64,000 bases of DNA from the NCBI GenBank assembly GCA_046327755.1, contig JAXLXW010000007.1, positions 1-64,000 of the forward strand, given 5' to 3'. Below are positions 26,445 through 35,032 of this stretch, one piece after another. Under the pieces are notes generated by a model, which was given only the letters and a program-made list of their open reading frames with translations, was not told the DNA's origin and did no database searches. A program made the translations under genes and the position numbers. This DNA comes from SCN-70-22 sp046327755. GTDB lineage: Bacteria; Gemmatimonadota; Gemmatimonadetes; Gemmatimonadales; Gemmatimonadaceae. Position 1 is the stretch's first letter. Every line of letters starts with the position of its first letter.

Positions 26445-28658
26445 TCACGCAGTGGGTGACGTGGTCGTCGGGGCCGGGACGGTGAGCACGAACTCGGCGT
26501 GGAGCGACGCCGTGGAGTCGCCGCCGATCCAGGCGTGGAAGCGCCCGGGTTCGGCCGCCAGCTGCATGTTGCGTCCGTGGAATGCGAGGTCGCGCGCCCA
26601 CAGGGTGAACGAGACCGTGCGCCGTTCGCCCGGGGCCAGGGAGAGCTTCTGGAATCCCTTGAGCTCGCGCACGGGGCGCGTGACGCTCCCCACGAGGTCG
26701 CGCACGTAGAGCTGCACGACCTCGGTTCCCTCGCGCTCGCCGGTGTTGACGACATCGGCGCCGAGCGTGATGGACTCGTCCATGGCGAACTCGTAGGCGC
26801 TGGCGCGCACGTTCTCGTAGGCAAACGTCGTGTAGGAGAGCCCGTGGCCGAACGGCCACAGCGGCGTCCAGTGCACGTCGAGGTGGAACGACGTGTTCCC
26901 CACCGAGAGCTGCGGGGCGCGCGGCTCGATGTCGTCGATGTGGATGAACGTGGCCGGCGTCGGCGGCTTGCCGCCGTGCTTCTGCGCGTAGTAGATGGGG
27001 ACCTGCCCCGTCACGCGCGGGAAGGTGACGGGGAGCTTCCCTGAGGGAGAGGCGATGCCGAAGAGGAGGTCGGCGATCGCCTCGCCCCCCATGCACCCGG
27101 GGTGCCACACACACAGGATGGCGTGGCATTTGTGTGCCACGCGCTCGAGGGCGAGCGCCCGTCCGGCCATGAGCACCAGGACGATCGGCTTCCCCGTGGC
27201 GGCGATGGCGTCGATGAGCGCGTCCTGTGCCCCGGGGAGTGTGATGTCGGCGCGGCAGTGCGCCTCGCCGGAGAGGATGGCCTCCTCGCCCAGCGCGAGC
27301 ACGACGACGTCCGACTGCTCGGCAGCTGCAATGGCGCCTGCGAAGCCACTGGTGTCGTGGCTGCGGGTCGTGGGCAGGGCGCGCGCGTGGTGCACCGCCA
27401 CGCGGTCGCCGGCGAGCGCGCGGATGGCGGGGAGGAGCGGGCGACTGAGCTGCGCGTCGCCGTCGAAGATCCAGGTCCCGAGCTGCTCGTACGGGTCGTC
27501 GGCCAGCGGACCGATGACGGCGATGGCGCCCAATGCGTCGCGCGAGAGCGGGAGCGTGTGGTGGTCGTTCTTGAGGAGCACCGCCGACTCGAGTGCCGCT
27601 GCGCGTGCCGCCGCCAGGTGCTCGTCGGCTCCGGGCGGCAGGAAGCGGGCGGCATCGGTGTACGGCTGCTCGAAGAGCCCGAGGCGGAACTTGGTGCGCA
27701 GGATGTTGGCGACCATCGCGTCCACCTGCGCCAGCGGCACCTCCCCGTCGCGCACGAGTGCGGCGAGGTGATGCGCGTAGGTGTGGCTCGCCATCTCCAT
27801 GTCGACGCCGGCGTTGGCCGCCGCGCGCGCCGAGCCGCGGTCGTCCTCGGTGAGGCCGTGGACCGCCAGCTGCCGAATCGAGTCCCAGTCGCTCACCACG
27901 AAGCCGTCGAACCCCCACTCGTCTCGCAGCACCTGCTTGAGGAGCCAGGCGTTCCCCGTGGCGGGGATGCCATTGAGGTCGCTGAACGACGTCATGAGCG
28001 TCATGGCCCCGGCGTCGATCGCCGCCTTGAACGGCGGGAGGTGGACGTTGCGCAGGTCGTGCTCGGGGATGCTCGTGGTCGCGTAGTCGCGCCCGCTCTC
28101 GCTGGCGCCGTAGCCGGCGAAGTGCTTCGCGCAGGCGGCGAGTCGGGCGGGGGGGGCGGGCTCGGGGTCGCCTTCCTGGAAGCCTTCCACCATCGCGGCG
28201 CCGAGGACCGCCGAGAGGTAGGGATCCTCGCCTAACGACTCGGCGACCCGCCCCCAGCGCGGGTCGCGGGCGATGTCGAGCATGGGGGCGAAGGTCCAGT
28301 TGACCCCGGCACTCGCCGCCTCGCGCGCGGCCACGCGCGCCCCCTCGCGTACCAGCGCGGGGTTCCAGCTCGCTGCCTGTCCCAAGGGAATCGGGAAGAC
28401 GGTGCGGAAGCCGTGGATCACGTCGCGCCCCACGAGGAGGGGGATCCCGAGGCGGCTCTCCTCCACTGCGATGCGTTGCAGCTCGTTGACCGTGGGCGCG
28501 TGGACTTCGTTGATCACAGCCCCCACGCGCCCGTCACGGATAGCCTGGCGCAGGTGGTCGGGGACGTGTCCCCCGCCGGATTGCACCTGCGCCAGCTGCC
28601 CGATCTTCTCCTCGAGCGTCATGCGGGCGAGCAGGTCGCCCACGCGACGCTCGAGCAT
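26445..28658 (-). CDS. GH3 beta-glucosidase with Fn3-like C-terminus (BglX type)
   Basis: 737-residue family 3 enzyme with the three-domain BglX layout: TIM barrel, alpha/beta sandwich, and an Fn3-like domain near the end. Nucleophile D257 lies in FVVSDWDS; KHFAGYGASESGRDY is the typical binding loop. I see no signal peptide, so it is probably cytoplasmic. ATG 28658 begins 4 bp after the stop of the barrel-fused hydrolase; a TTG at 28673 would overlap that gene. The two GH3 enzymes probably differ in linkage or chain-length preference, since both are kept in one operon. Confidence 0.93.
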   Translation of the reverse strand: MLERRVGDLLARMTLEEKIGQLAQVQSGGGHVPDHLRQAIRDGRVGAVINEVHAPTVNELQRIAVEESRLGIPLLVGRDVIHGFRTVFPIPLGQAASWNPALVREGARVAAREAASAGVNWTFAPMLDIARDPRWGRVAESLGEDPYLSAVLGAAMVEGFQEGDPEPAPPARLAACAKHFAGYGASESGRDYATTSIPEHDLRNVHLPPFKAAIDAGAMTLMTSFSDLNGIPATGNAWLLKQVLRDEWGFDGFVVSDWDSIRQLAVHGLTEDDRGSARAAANAGVDMEMASHTYAHHLAALVRDGEVPLAQVDAMVANILRTKFRLGLFEQPYTDAARFLPPGADEHLAAARAAALESAVLLKNDHHTLPLSRDALGAIAVIGPLADDPYEQLGTWIFDGDAQLSRPLLPAIRALAGDRVAVHHARALPTTRSHDTSGFAGAIAAAEQSDVVVLALGEEAILSGEAHCRADITLPGAQDALIDAIAATGKPIVLVLMAGRALALERVAHKCHAILCVWHPGCMGGEAIADLLFGIASPSGKLPVTFPRVTGQVPIYYAQKHGGKPPTPATFIHIDDIEPRAPQLSVGNTSFHLDVHWTPLWPFGHGLSYTTFAYENVRASAYEFAMDESITLGADVVNTGEREGTEVVQLYVRDLVGSVTRPVRELKGFQKLSLAPGERRTVSFTLWARDLAFHGRNMQLAAEPGRFHAWIGGDSTASLHAEFVLTVPAPTTTSPTA

Positions 28659-28662
28659 CTCG

Positions 28663-31600
28663 TTACCAGCCAACGGTCACGTACGAGCGGATCTCCCACT
28701 CGCGCCCCGTCTTGGCCGGGGCGGTGGGGTCGCAGGCCAGCGACCCCGTGGCGTCAGGGACGCGCTCCGGGCAGTAACGCGGCGAGAAGCGGTCGAGCGT
28801 GCGCCAGGTGCCGCGCAGGCCGAAGCGCGTGCCGGGGACGTTGAACCAGCTCGGGAGCCCCAGGAAGTACGAGAGGTCGCCCATGAGCTGCGTGGGATAC
28901 GTGAGGTTGAAGTCGCGATGGTAGTCGAACGGCCCCCAGTCGTTGAACTTGGCCGCGGCCGCGACCTTCACCTGCCCAGTCGCCAGGCGCAAGTCACCGC
29001 CGTAGCGCTTGATGAGGCGCGCGCTGTTCCCGTTGGGCTGCGCTGTTCCCCAGAAGCCGTTGGCGATGAAGCGGAGCGACGGCGACACGCGCGAGACGAC
29101 GCGGCTCCGCACTTCCCACAGGTCCTTGGCCGGCGGGGCGCCGGGGAAGGCGAAGAAGGTGCGCCCGTCGGCCAGGATGCCGATGGCGGCGTCCTGCGTG
29201 GTGGGATAGTGGCGATAGATGTAGCCGACGTTGAAGGCGAGGCGCGCATCCTCGCGGGTGTCGTTGTCCCACTGGTACATGTACGTCGCGGGCGTCGGGT
29301 CGTACGAGATGAGGAGCTCGCCGGCCGTCTGCTCGCGGTTGCCGCGCACCACGAACGGGTCCTCGAGGATGTTGCGCGGGCGCCCCGGCGCCGGGACGTC
29401 GGCCGGGACCGGCCCGACGATCGGTTTCTGCCACAGGAAGTTCGGGGCGATCTGGAACTTGCCGACGGCGTAGGTGAAGCCGGTGAGCGCGTTCCACTGG
29501 TTGCCGCTCCCGCTGTCCTTGAGCCCCCACCCGGTGAAGGTCATGGTCGCCGTCGGGCCGCCGTCAGCCACAACGCCCATCGCCGCCCCCTGCGCGTACC
29601 AGTTCCAGCGCCCGCGCGAGTACGAGACCTTGGCCTTGGTCCCGAAGGCGTCGGAATCCTCGAGCTTGTCCTGCAGCATGCGGTAGTTGCCAGGCCCGCC
29701 ATCGGCGATCTGGAAGACGCGCCCGACGCGCGTGTTTCCACCCCAGATGCCCCCCCATTCGAGCGTGGCCGCACCCACGTCCTTCTCCAGGTGCAACGTG
29801 GCGGTGCGCACCTGCGGCTGCGGAATGGCGAACGACGACGACGTCTGCCCCTGCCGGGCGATGTCCTCCTGGTACACGGTCGTCACCTGGACGCCTCCCA
29901 GCTGGCGACGGTACTTGGCCAGCACCGAAGGGTTGGCTCCCCACCACAGCTCAGGCCCCGCCGCGATCTTGAGCCCGTCGAGCGCGCGCTTGCCGGTGAA
30001 CTCGAAGCCCAGCGGGGCCTCGCCGTTGTAGATGTCGATGTTGGGACCGTAGTTGGCCTCGCGATACAGCCCGAAGAAGTCCCCCTCGTACCCCCAGTGG
30101 TAGTGCCCCGTGCGATAGAAGCCGTCCAGGCGGAAGTTGCGCTCGTCCCACGCGAGGCTCGCGCGATAGACCTTGAGTCGCTCGATGCTGTTGTCCTGGT
30201 AGCTCGAACCGTCGGCCTGGAGGAGCGTGCGCGAACGCCCGCGGTTCTCGTAGAAGATCTCGTCGATCGGGTTGTCGGGGACCTTGCCGAGCATGTTGAG
30301 CGAGAGCGTCGCCGACACGTTCTGCGCCGGGTTCGCCGTGAGCTCGGCGAAGTACGACTCCATCCGGTCGAAGCCGGTGAAGGCGGGGCGTGCCGTGGCG
30401 CTGCGCGTCCGCGACGATGGTGTCGAAAGGCGGTCGCCTCCCGTGCTGAACGTCGTGAACTCGAGCCGCATCCCGCTCACGCGTACGCGATCGGTGGCGT
30501 TGGAGCCTAACGCGGCGCCGTCGCCGCGGGCCTTGAGCGCCATCTCGGCGGCGCTGATCGCGCCGAAGTGCGAGCGGATCGCCGCGACGGTCGTCGCCGC
30601 GCCGTATGGATCGAGCGTGTACGCGCGCTGCAGCGCGTAGAAGGCGGCGCGCGGGAAGAGCTGGAAGTGGCCGCGGAAGTCGGCCGGCCCCTTGGCCACG
30701 ACCCCCCACCACTCCTCGTTCATGTTGTTCTCGCCCTTCACATAGTCCTCGGCGTAGGCGGCGTTGGCCCACCCCGCGTCCGTGTCATGGATGTCGAGCC
30801 GCTCCTCCTGCTTCACCTTCCACCACCCGTCGCTCCACTGGAAGGTGAAGCCGCCGATCGCGTTCCCCGCCCCTCCCTTGCCGCTCGACTGGCGGTAGAT
30901 CTCCTCCCACTGCGCCAGGAGGTAGCTCGCCTGCGTCTGCTGGTCTTCCCGCATCTCCTTCGCGTTGTAGGCGTCGGCGCCGAACTCGGTGAACATGAGG
31001 GGGACGCCGAGCGTTGCCTTCACGCGCTGGAAGGCATCGCCGAACGACTTGCCGCGGTAGACGTTGGAGCCGAAGACGTCGAGCCCCTTGACCTCCTGGG
31101 CGATGATGTCGAGGTACTGCAGGTCGCCGTTGGCCATCGCCACCGGGTGCTCGGCATCGCGCGCCTTGATGGCGCGGATCGTCTCGCCGAAGAGCGAATA
31201 GAGATAGCGCGCCTTGGCGGCATCGCGTTCGCCGACCGGGAGCTGCTCGGTCTCGGCTGACTTCCAGACCAGGCCGTAGTTGTTCTCGTTGCCGAGGAGC
31301 CACATCAGGACCCCCGGCGTCCCCTTGAACTGGTCCACCAGCGCGGTGACCTCGGCGATGATCGCGGCGCGGGCCTTGGGGTCGGAGTAATCGGTGTTGG
31401 CCGAGTAGGCGCCGTTGACCGTGACGCCGTAGCGCCCCATTGCGTGATTCAGGACGGTGAAGATCCCGTACTGTTCATAGATGTAGCGCACCCACTTGGG
31501 GGGGACGCCGGCGTACTGCCGGATCGCGTTTACCCCCATGCTCTTGAGGAGCGACATCTCCCGGTCGAGCGCCGTCTTGATGAAGTCGTCGGGCTGCCCC

Positions 31601-31830
31601 CAGAAGTTGTAGGCGTAGTTCTGCCCGATGGGGAAGTAGTCCCAGTTCATCCCGAGGACCATGAAGTCGCGCCCATCGACCTGCAGGCGCGAGCCGGCGG
31701 CGTCGGAGACGACCTGCACTCGCTGCGCGAGCGGCGCCTGAAAGGGGAGGGAAGTCAGCGCGGCGGCGATCGTCGCGGCGAACCAGCGCCGGCCCGGACG
31801 CCGGACGACGGAGGAGCGAGTCGGACCCAT
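28663..31830 (-). CDS. Clan GH-A glycoside hydrolase fused to an outer-membrane beta-barrel
   Basis: 1055 residues with a signal peptide (1-36). Residues about 40-420 are a (beta/alpha)8 hydrolase of clan GH-A, GH2/GH5-like: acid/base E182 in LLGNENNYG (Asn-Glu pair) and nucleophile E282 in MFTEFGAD. Residues about 465-1055 are a long series of amphipathic strands rich in Trp, Tyr and Phe, with no catalytic motif, ending IRSYVTVGW with a terminal aromatic residue as in outer-membrane barrels. So one polypeptide seems to carry a glucanase-like enzyme and a porin-like barrel. It is first in the minus-strand operon behind the 31884 operator, followed 4 bp later by GH3. I cannot name the GH family; an endo- or exo-beta-1,3-glucanase would fit. 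Confidence 0.82.
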   Translation of the reverse strand: MGPTRSSVVRRPGRRWFAATIAAALTSLPFQAPLAQRVQVVSDAAGSRLQVDGRDFMVLGMNWDYFPIGQNYAYNFWGQPDDFIKTALDREMSLLKSMGVNAIRQYAGVPPKWVRYIYEQYGIFTVLNHAMGRYGVTVNGAYSANTDYSDPKARAAIIAEVTALVDQFKGTPGVLMWLLGNENNYGLVWKSAETEQLPVGERDAAKARYLYSLFGETIRAIKARDAEHPVAMANGDLQYLDIIAQEVKGLDVFGSNVYRGKSFGDAFQRVKATLGVPLMFTEFGADAYNAKEMREDQQTQASYLLAQWEEIYRQSSGKGGAGNAIGGFTFQWSDGWWKVKQEERLDIHDTDAGWANAAYAEDYVKGENNMNEEWWGVVAKGPADFRGHFQLFPRAAFYALQRAYTLDPYGAATTVAAIRSHFGAISAAEMALKARGDGAALGSNATDRVRVSGMRLEFTTFSTGGDRLSTPSSRTRSATARPAFTGFDRMESYFAELTANPAQNVSATLSLNMLGKVPDNPIDEIFYENRGRSRTLLQADGSSYQDNSIERLKVYRASLAWDERNFRLDGFYRTGHYHWGYEGDFFGLYREANYGPNIDIYNGEAPLGFEFTGKRALDGLKIAAGPELWWGANPSVLAKYRRQLGGVQVTTVYQEDIARQGQTSSSFAIPQPQVRTATLHLEKDVGAATLEWGGIWGGNTRVGRVFQIADGGPGNYRMLQDKLEDSDAFGTKAKVSYSRGRWNWYAQGAAMGVVADGGPTATMTFTGWGLKDSGSGNQWNALTGFTYAVGKFQIAPNFLWQKPIVGPVPADVPAPGRPRNILEDPFVVRGNREQTAGELLISYDPTPATYMYQWDNDTREDARLAFNVGYIYRHYPTTQDAAIGILADGRTFFAFPGAPPAKDLWEVRSRVVSRVSPSLRFIANGFWGTAQPNGNSARLIKRYGGDLRLATGQVKVAAAAKFNDWGPFDYHRDFNLTYPTQLMGDLSYFLGLPSWFNVPGTRFGLRGTWRTLDRFSPRYCPERVPDATGSLACDPTAPAKTGREWEIRSYVTVGW

Positions 31831-31883
31831 GCGAGCCTCTTCTTGGTGGCGAACGGGACTCGGGACCCGTTCGCCAGTCCATA

Positions 31884-31931
31884 CTTTGTTCGAGTGCAGA
31901 ACAAAGTCGTGTGCACGGGCGATCGTGTCAA
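31884..31931 (-). promoter_or_regulatory. Promoter with ROK/XylR-like operator, glucan operon 2
   Basis: On the minus strand, TTGACA (31931-31926) is followed 17 bp later by GACTTT. Overlapping it is an 8-bp inverted repeat, CTTTGTTC (31884-31891) and GAACAAAG (31899-31906), with a 7-bp spacer. The palindrome has the same length and arms as the one at 18364. The sequence after the -35 (ATCGCCCG) is also shared with that promoter, so the two look related by copy. Confidence 0.85.
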
Positions 31932-32026
31932 GAGAGAAGCGGGGGGGTGGGGGCGCGTGGAGCGATGGGTGGGGCGCTGGTGCGAATGACCCTGTCGGGT
32001 GAGGACCCGCCCCCTAGAATTGATTC

Positions 32027-32515
32027 ATGCATCGCCCGGTATGGATTCGCTTCCTCACGTTGCTGTGGGGGGTCTGGTTCACCACCGCGCTCACGGAGCC
32101 GGCGGGGATCCTCGCGTGCGCGACGCATGGCAGTGCCGCGGCGACGTCGCACGCCGGCGCGCCGCTCTCGCCCCCGGCGTCGCGCGCGACGCAGGACGCG
32201 CACGCGGCGCATGCGGCGCACGCACAGCATGTACAGCAGGCTGCCCGTGGCGCCGTCGCTGCTCAGGGCTCCGCTGACCTCGCATCGAGCGCGTCGTCGC
32301 CCTCCGTCCCCTCGGGCGACGCGCCGCACGGCTGCTGCACGTGCCTGGGGCAGTGCTGCACCGCCGCGCCGGTCACGACCCCCGCGGTGGTCGAGGTGGC
32401 CATCGCGCGCCTGGTGCAGGTGGACGCGGTGGCGCCGGTGGTGCAGCGCGCCGAGCGGCCGGCGAGGCGCGACCATACCCTCCCGTTCGCGAACGGTCCC
32501 CCGATCGTCGCCTGA
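32027..32515 (+). CDS. Small secreted His/Cys-rich protein, DUF2946-like
   Basis: 162 residues. An N-terminal hydrophobic segment (about 8-31) exports or anchors it. The middle is rich in Ala and His (HAAHAAHAQH), followed by a Cys cluster, HGCCTCLGQCC. The end, HTLPFANGPP, resembles small DUF2946-type proteins found before TonB receptors linked to copper. These motifs suggest metal binding, probably copper, but I do not see a known catalytic domain. It lies 205 bp before the TonB receptor gene and may share its promoter. Confidence 0.65.
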   Translation: MHRPVWIRFLTLLWGVWFTTALTEPAGILACATHGSAAATSHAGAPLSPPASRATQDAHAAHAAHAQHVQQAARGAVAAQGSADLASSASSPSVPSGDAPHGCCTCLGQCCTAAPVTTPAVVEVAIARLVQVDAVAPVVQRAERPARRDHTLPFANGPPIVA

Positions 32516-32719
32516 GTCCATCCGCCCCCCGGTGCGCGCCTAACGCGGCATCGGCGCGCCGGCGGACCGCTCCCACATCCTCAGGTGACGACGATCGATC
32601 CCGGCGACAGCCGGGGATCGTGCGGACGCGTGCACGCGGCATGCGCAGTCCGCCGCATCCCGCTGTCCCGCGCGATGCGATGTCGTCCGCTCCCCTCATC
32701 TGCCGGATCGACCTCGATC

Positions 32720-35032
32720 ATGCGTCCCTTCCAGCTTGCCCCTACCGTGAGCGTCGCGCTTGTGCTGCTCGTCAGCGGCGCGCGCGACCTCGATGCCCAA
32801 CGCGCCACCCCCACCGCGCGCGACAGCGCAGCCGTGAACGACACGGCGACCACGCTCGCCGGCGTGCGCGTGACCGCCGAGCGCGACACCAGGCCGGCCA
32901 TCACGCGCCTCACCCTCCCCGTGACGGCGAGCATCAGCGCGCTGCGGGTGCGCGAGACGGTCAACCTCGTCGACACTCCAGACGCGGTGAAGTACCTCCC
33001 CAGCGTCTTCATCCGGAAGCGCAACAACGGCGACACGCAGGCGGTGATGGCGACGCGCACGTGGGGGGTGAGTTCGAGCGCCCGCTCGCTCATCTACGCC
33101 GACGGCGTCCCGCTCACCGCGCTCATTGCCAACAACAACACCATCGGCGGCCCGCGCTGGGGTCTCGTGGCGCCGGAAGAGATTGCGCGTATCGACATGA
33201 TGTACGGCCCATTCTCCGCGGCGTACGCCGGGAACTCGATGGGGGCGGTCATGGAGATCACGACCCGCATGCCGGAGCGCTTCGAGGGGAGCGTGACGCA
33301 GACGCAGGCGTGGCAGGCGTTCTCCCTCTACGGCACCGACCGCACCTTCGGCACGACGCAGACCTCGGCGCGCCTCGGCGATCGATTCGGCAAGTTCTCG
33401 TTTGTCGTGAGCGGCAACTACCAGGACTCGCACTCGCAGCCGCTGACGTATGTCACGAGTGCGACCTTCCCCGCCAACACGACCGGCGGGATCGCGGGAC
33501 TCAACAAGCTCAACGCGACCGCGAACATCCTGGGCGCCTCGGGGCTGCTGCACACGCAGATGACCAACGCCAAGGTGAAGCTCGCCTACGACCTCTCGCC
33601 CAGCGTGCGCGCAGCGTACACGTACGGATGGTGGGAGAACGACGCCGACGCCGGTGTCGACAGCTACCTGCAGCGCGCGGGGAGCGCGACCTTTGCCGGG
33701 CAGTCCGGCTTCGCCAGCGGCAACTATTCCTTGCTGCAGCGCCACAGCTCGCAGTCGCTCTCCGTGCGCAGCGACACGCGCCGCGACTGGGACTTCGAGG
33801 TAGTGGGGACGCGCTACGACATGGGCACCGACCGGCAGCGCTTCCCCACCTCGGCGTCGGCGACGGGGACGACGTTTGGATCCGCGGGGCGCGTGGCGGT
33901 GCTGACCGGAACAGCGTGGCAGACGCTCGACCTCAAGGGGACCTGGCACCGCGGCGGGCTCGGCGCGGCGCACACGGTGTCCTTTGGTGCGCACCACGAC
34001 CGCTACGAGCTGGTGAACCCGACGTATACGACGGCTGATTGGACCCGCGGGGGGCCCTACACCGGCGTTGCCACGCGTGGCGACGGAAAGACGCGCACCA
34101 ACGCGCTCTGGGCGCAGGACGCCTGGCAGCTGGCGCCGGCGTTGCGCCTGACGATAGGCGGGCGGTGGGAGTCGTGGCGCGGCTTCGACGGCGTGAACGT
34201 CAACGGGGCCACCACGGTGCAGCAGCCGACGGTCGAGGCGACGAAGTTCTCCCCCAAGGCTTCGCTGGCCTGGAACGGGGCGCGCGACTGGACGGTGACG
34301 GCATCGCTCGGCAAGGCGTATCGCTTTGCGACGGCCGCCGAGTTGTACCAGCTGGTGACGACCGGGACGACGTTCACCTCGCCCGACCCGAACCTCAAGC
34401 CGGATAACGTGCTGGCGAGTGAGCTGCGTGTGGAGCGGCAGTTCCCGCGCGGGCGCGTGCAGCTGGCGCTGTTCAACGACGACGTGCACGACGCGATCAT
34501 CTCGCAGTTCAAGCCACTCGTCCCCGGGTCGGCGACGCTCTATTCGTACGTCTCCAACGTGGATCGCGTGCGGTCGCGCGGTGCGGAGCTGGCGCTCAAT
34601 GGGCGCGACCTCCTCGTGCGCGGGCTCGAGCTGTCGGGGAGCGTGACCTACCTCAACGCGCGCACCCTCGCCACGTCCGGGCGCGCCAGCGCGACCGCGC
34701 CGGCCACTGCGGCGATCGGGAAGCACCTCCCCAACATCCCGGACTGGCGCGCCAACTTCGTTGCGACATACCGCCCGGGGGAGCGCGTGGGGGTGACGCT
34801 GGCCGGGCGCTACAGCGGGCCGCTCTGGACCACGCTCGACAACGCCGACGTGAACCCCAACACGTACCAGGGCTTCAGCGGCTGGTTCGTGGCCGACGCC
34901 ATCGCCAACGTGCGCGTGACGCACAACGTGCACGCCACGTTAGGCATCGACAACCTGCTCAACCGCAAGTACTTCCTCTTCCATCCGTTCCCGCAGCGAA
35001 CCCTCAGCACGAGCCTGCGCTATGCCTATTGA
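32720..35032 (+). CDS. TonB-dependent outer-membrane receptor
   Basis: 770 residues with a signal peptide ending DLDAQ near residue 27. The plug domain covers about 55-175 (VNLVDTPDAVKYLPSVFIRK, SLIYADGVPL, RIDMMYGPFSAAYAGNSMG), then a 22-strand barrel ending STSLRYAY with a terminal Tyr. No CarboxypepD-like N-terminal extension is present, so it is of the classical siderophore/metal receptor type rather than SusC. Neighbours rich in His, Cys and Met point to copper or another metal as ligand. ATG 32720 was chosen because a proper signal peptide starts there. Confidence 0.9.
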   Translation: MRPFQLAPTVSVALVLLVSGARDLDAQRATPTARDSAAVNDTATTLAGVRVTAERDTRPAITRLTLPVTASISALRVRETVNLVDTPDAVKYLPSVFIRKRNNGDTQAVMATRTWGVSSSARSLIYADGVPLTALIANNNTIGGPRWGLVAPEEIARIDMMYGPFSAAYAGNSMGAVMEITTRMPERFEGSVTQTQAWQAFSLYGTDRTFGTTQTSARLGDRFGKFSFVVSGNYQDSHSQPLTYVTSATFPANTTGGIAGLNKLNATANILGASGLLHTQMTNAKVKLAYDLSPSVRAAYTYGWWENDADAGVDSYLQRAGSATFAGQSGFASGNYSLLQRHSSQSLSVRSDTRRDWDFEVVGTRYDMGTDRQRFPTSASATGTTFGSAGRVAVLTGTAWQTLDLKGTWHRGGLGAAHTVSFGAHHDRYELVNPTYTTADWTRGGPYTGVATRGDGKTRTNALWAQDAWQLAPALRLTIGGRWESWRGFDGVNVNGATTVQQPTVEATKFSPKASLAWNGARDWTVTASLGKAYRFATAAELYQLVTTGTTFTSPDPNLKPDNVLASELRVERQFPRGRVQLALFNDDVHDAIISQFKPLVPGSATLYSYVSNVDRVRSRGAELALNGRDLLVRGLELSGSVTYLNARTLATSGRASATAPATAAIGKHLPNIPDWRANFVATYRPGERVGVTLAGRYSGPLWTTLDNADVNPNTYQGFSGWFVADAIANVRVTHNVHATLGIDNLLNRKYFLFHPFPQRTLSTSLRYAY

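Noticed and set aside
28663..31830. Two adjacent genes wrongly joined rather than a fusion
   Set aside because: The frame is continuous, there is no stop, start with ribosome site or second signal peptide at the junction (about residues 430-470), and codon use is even.
32720..35032. SusC-like receptor belonging to the glucan locus
   Set aside because: It lacks the N-terminal extension of SusC, has no SusD partner, and is separated from the glucan operon by its own small gene and direction of transcription.
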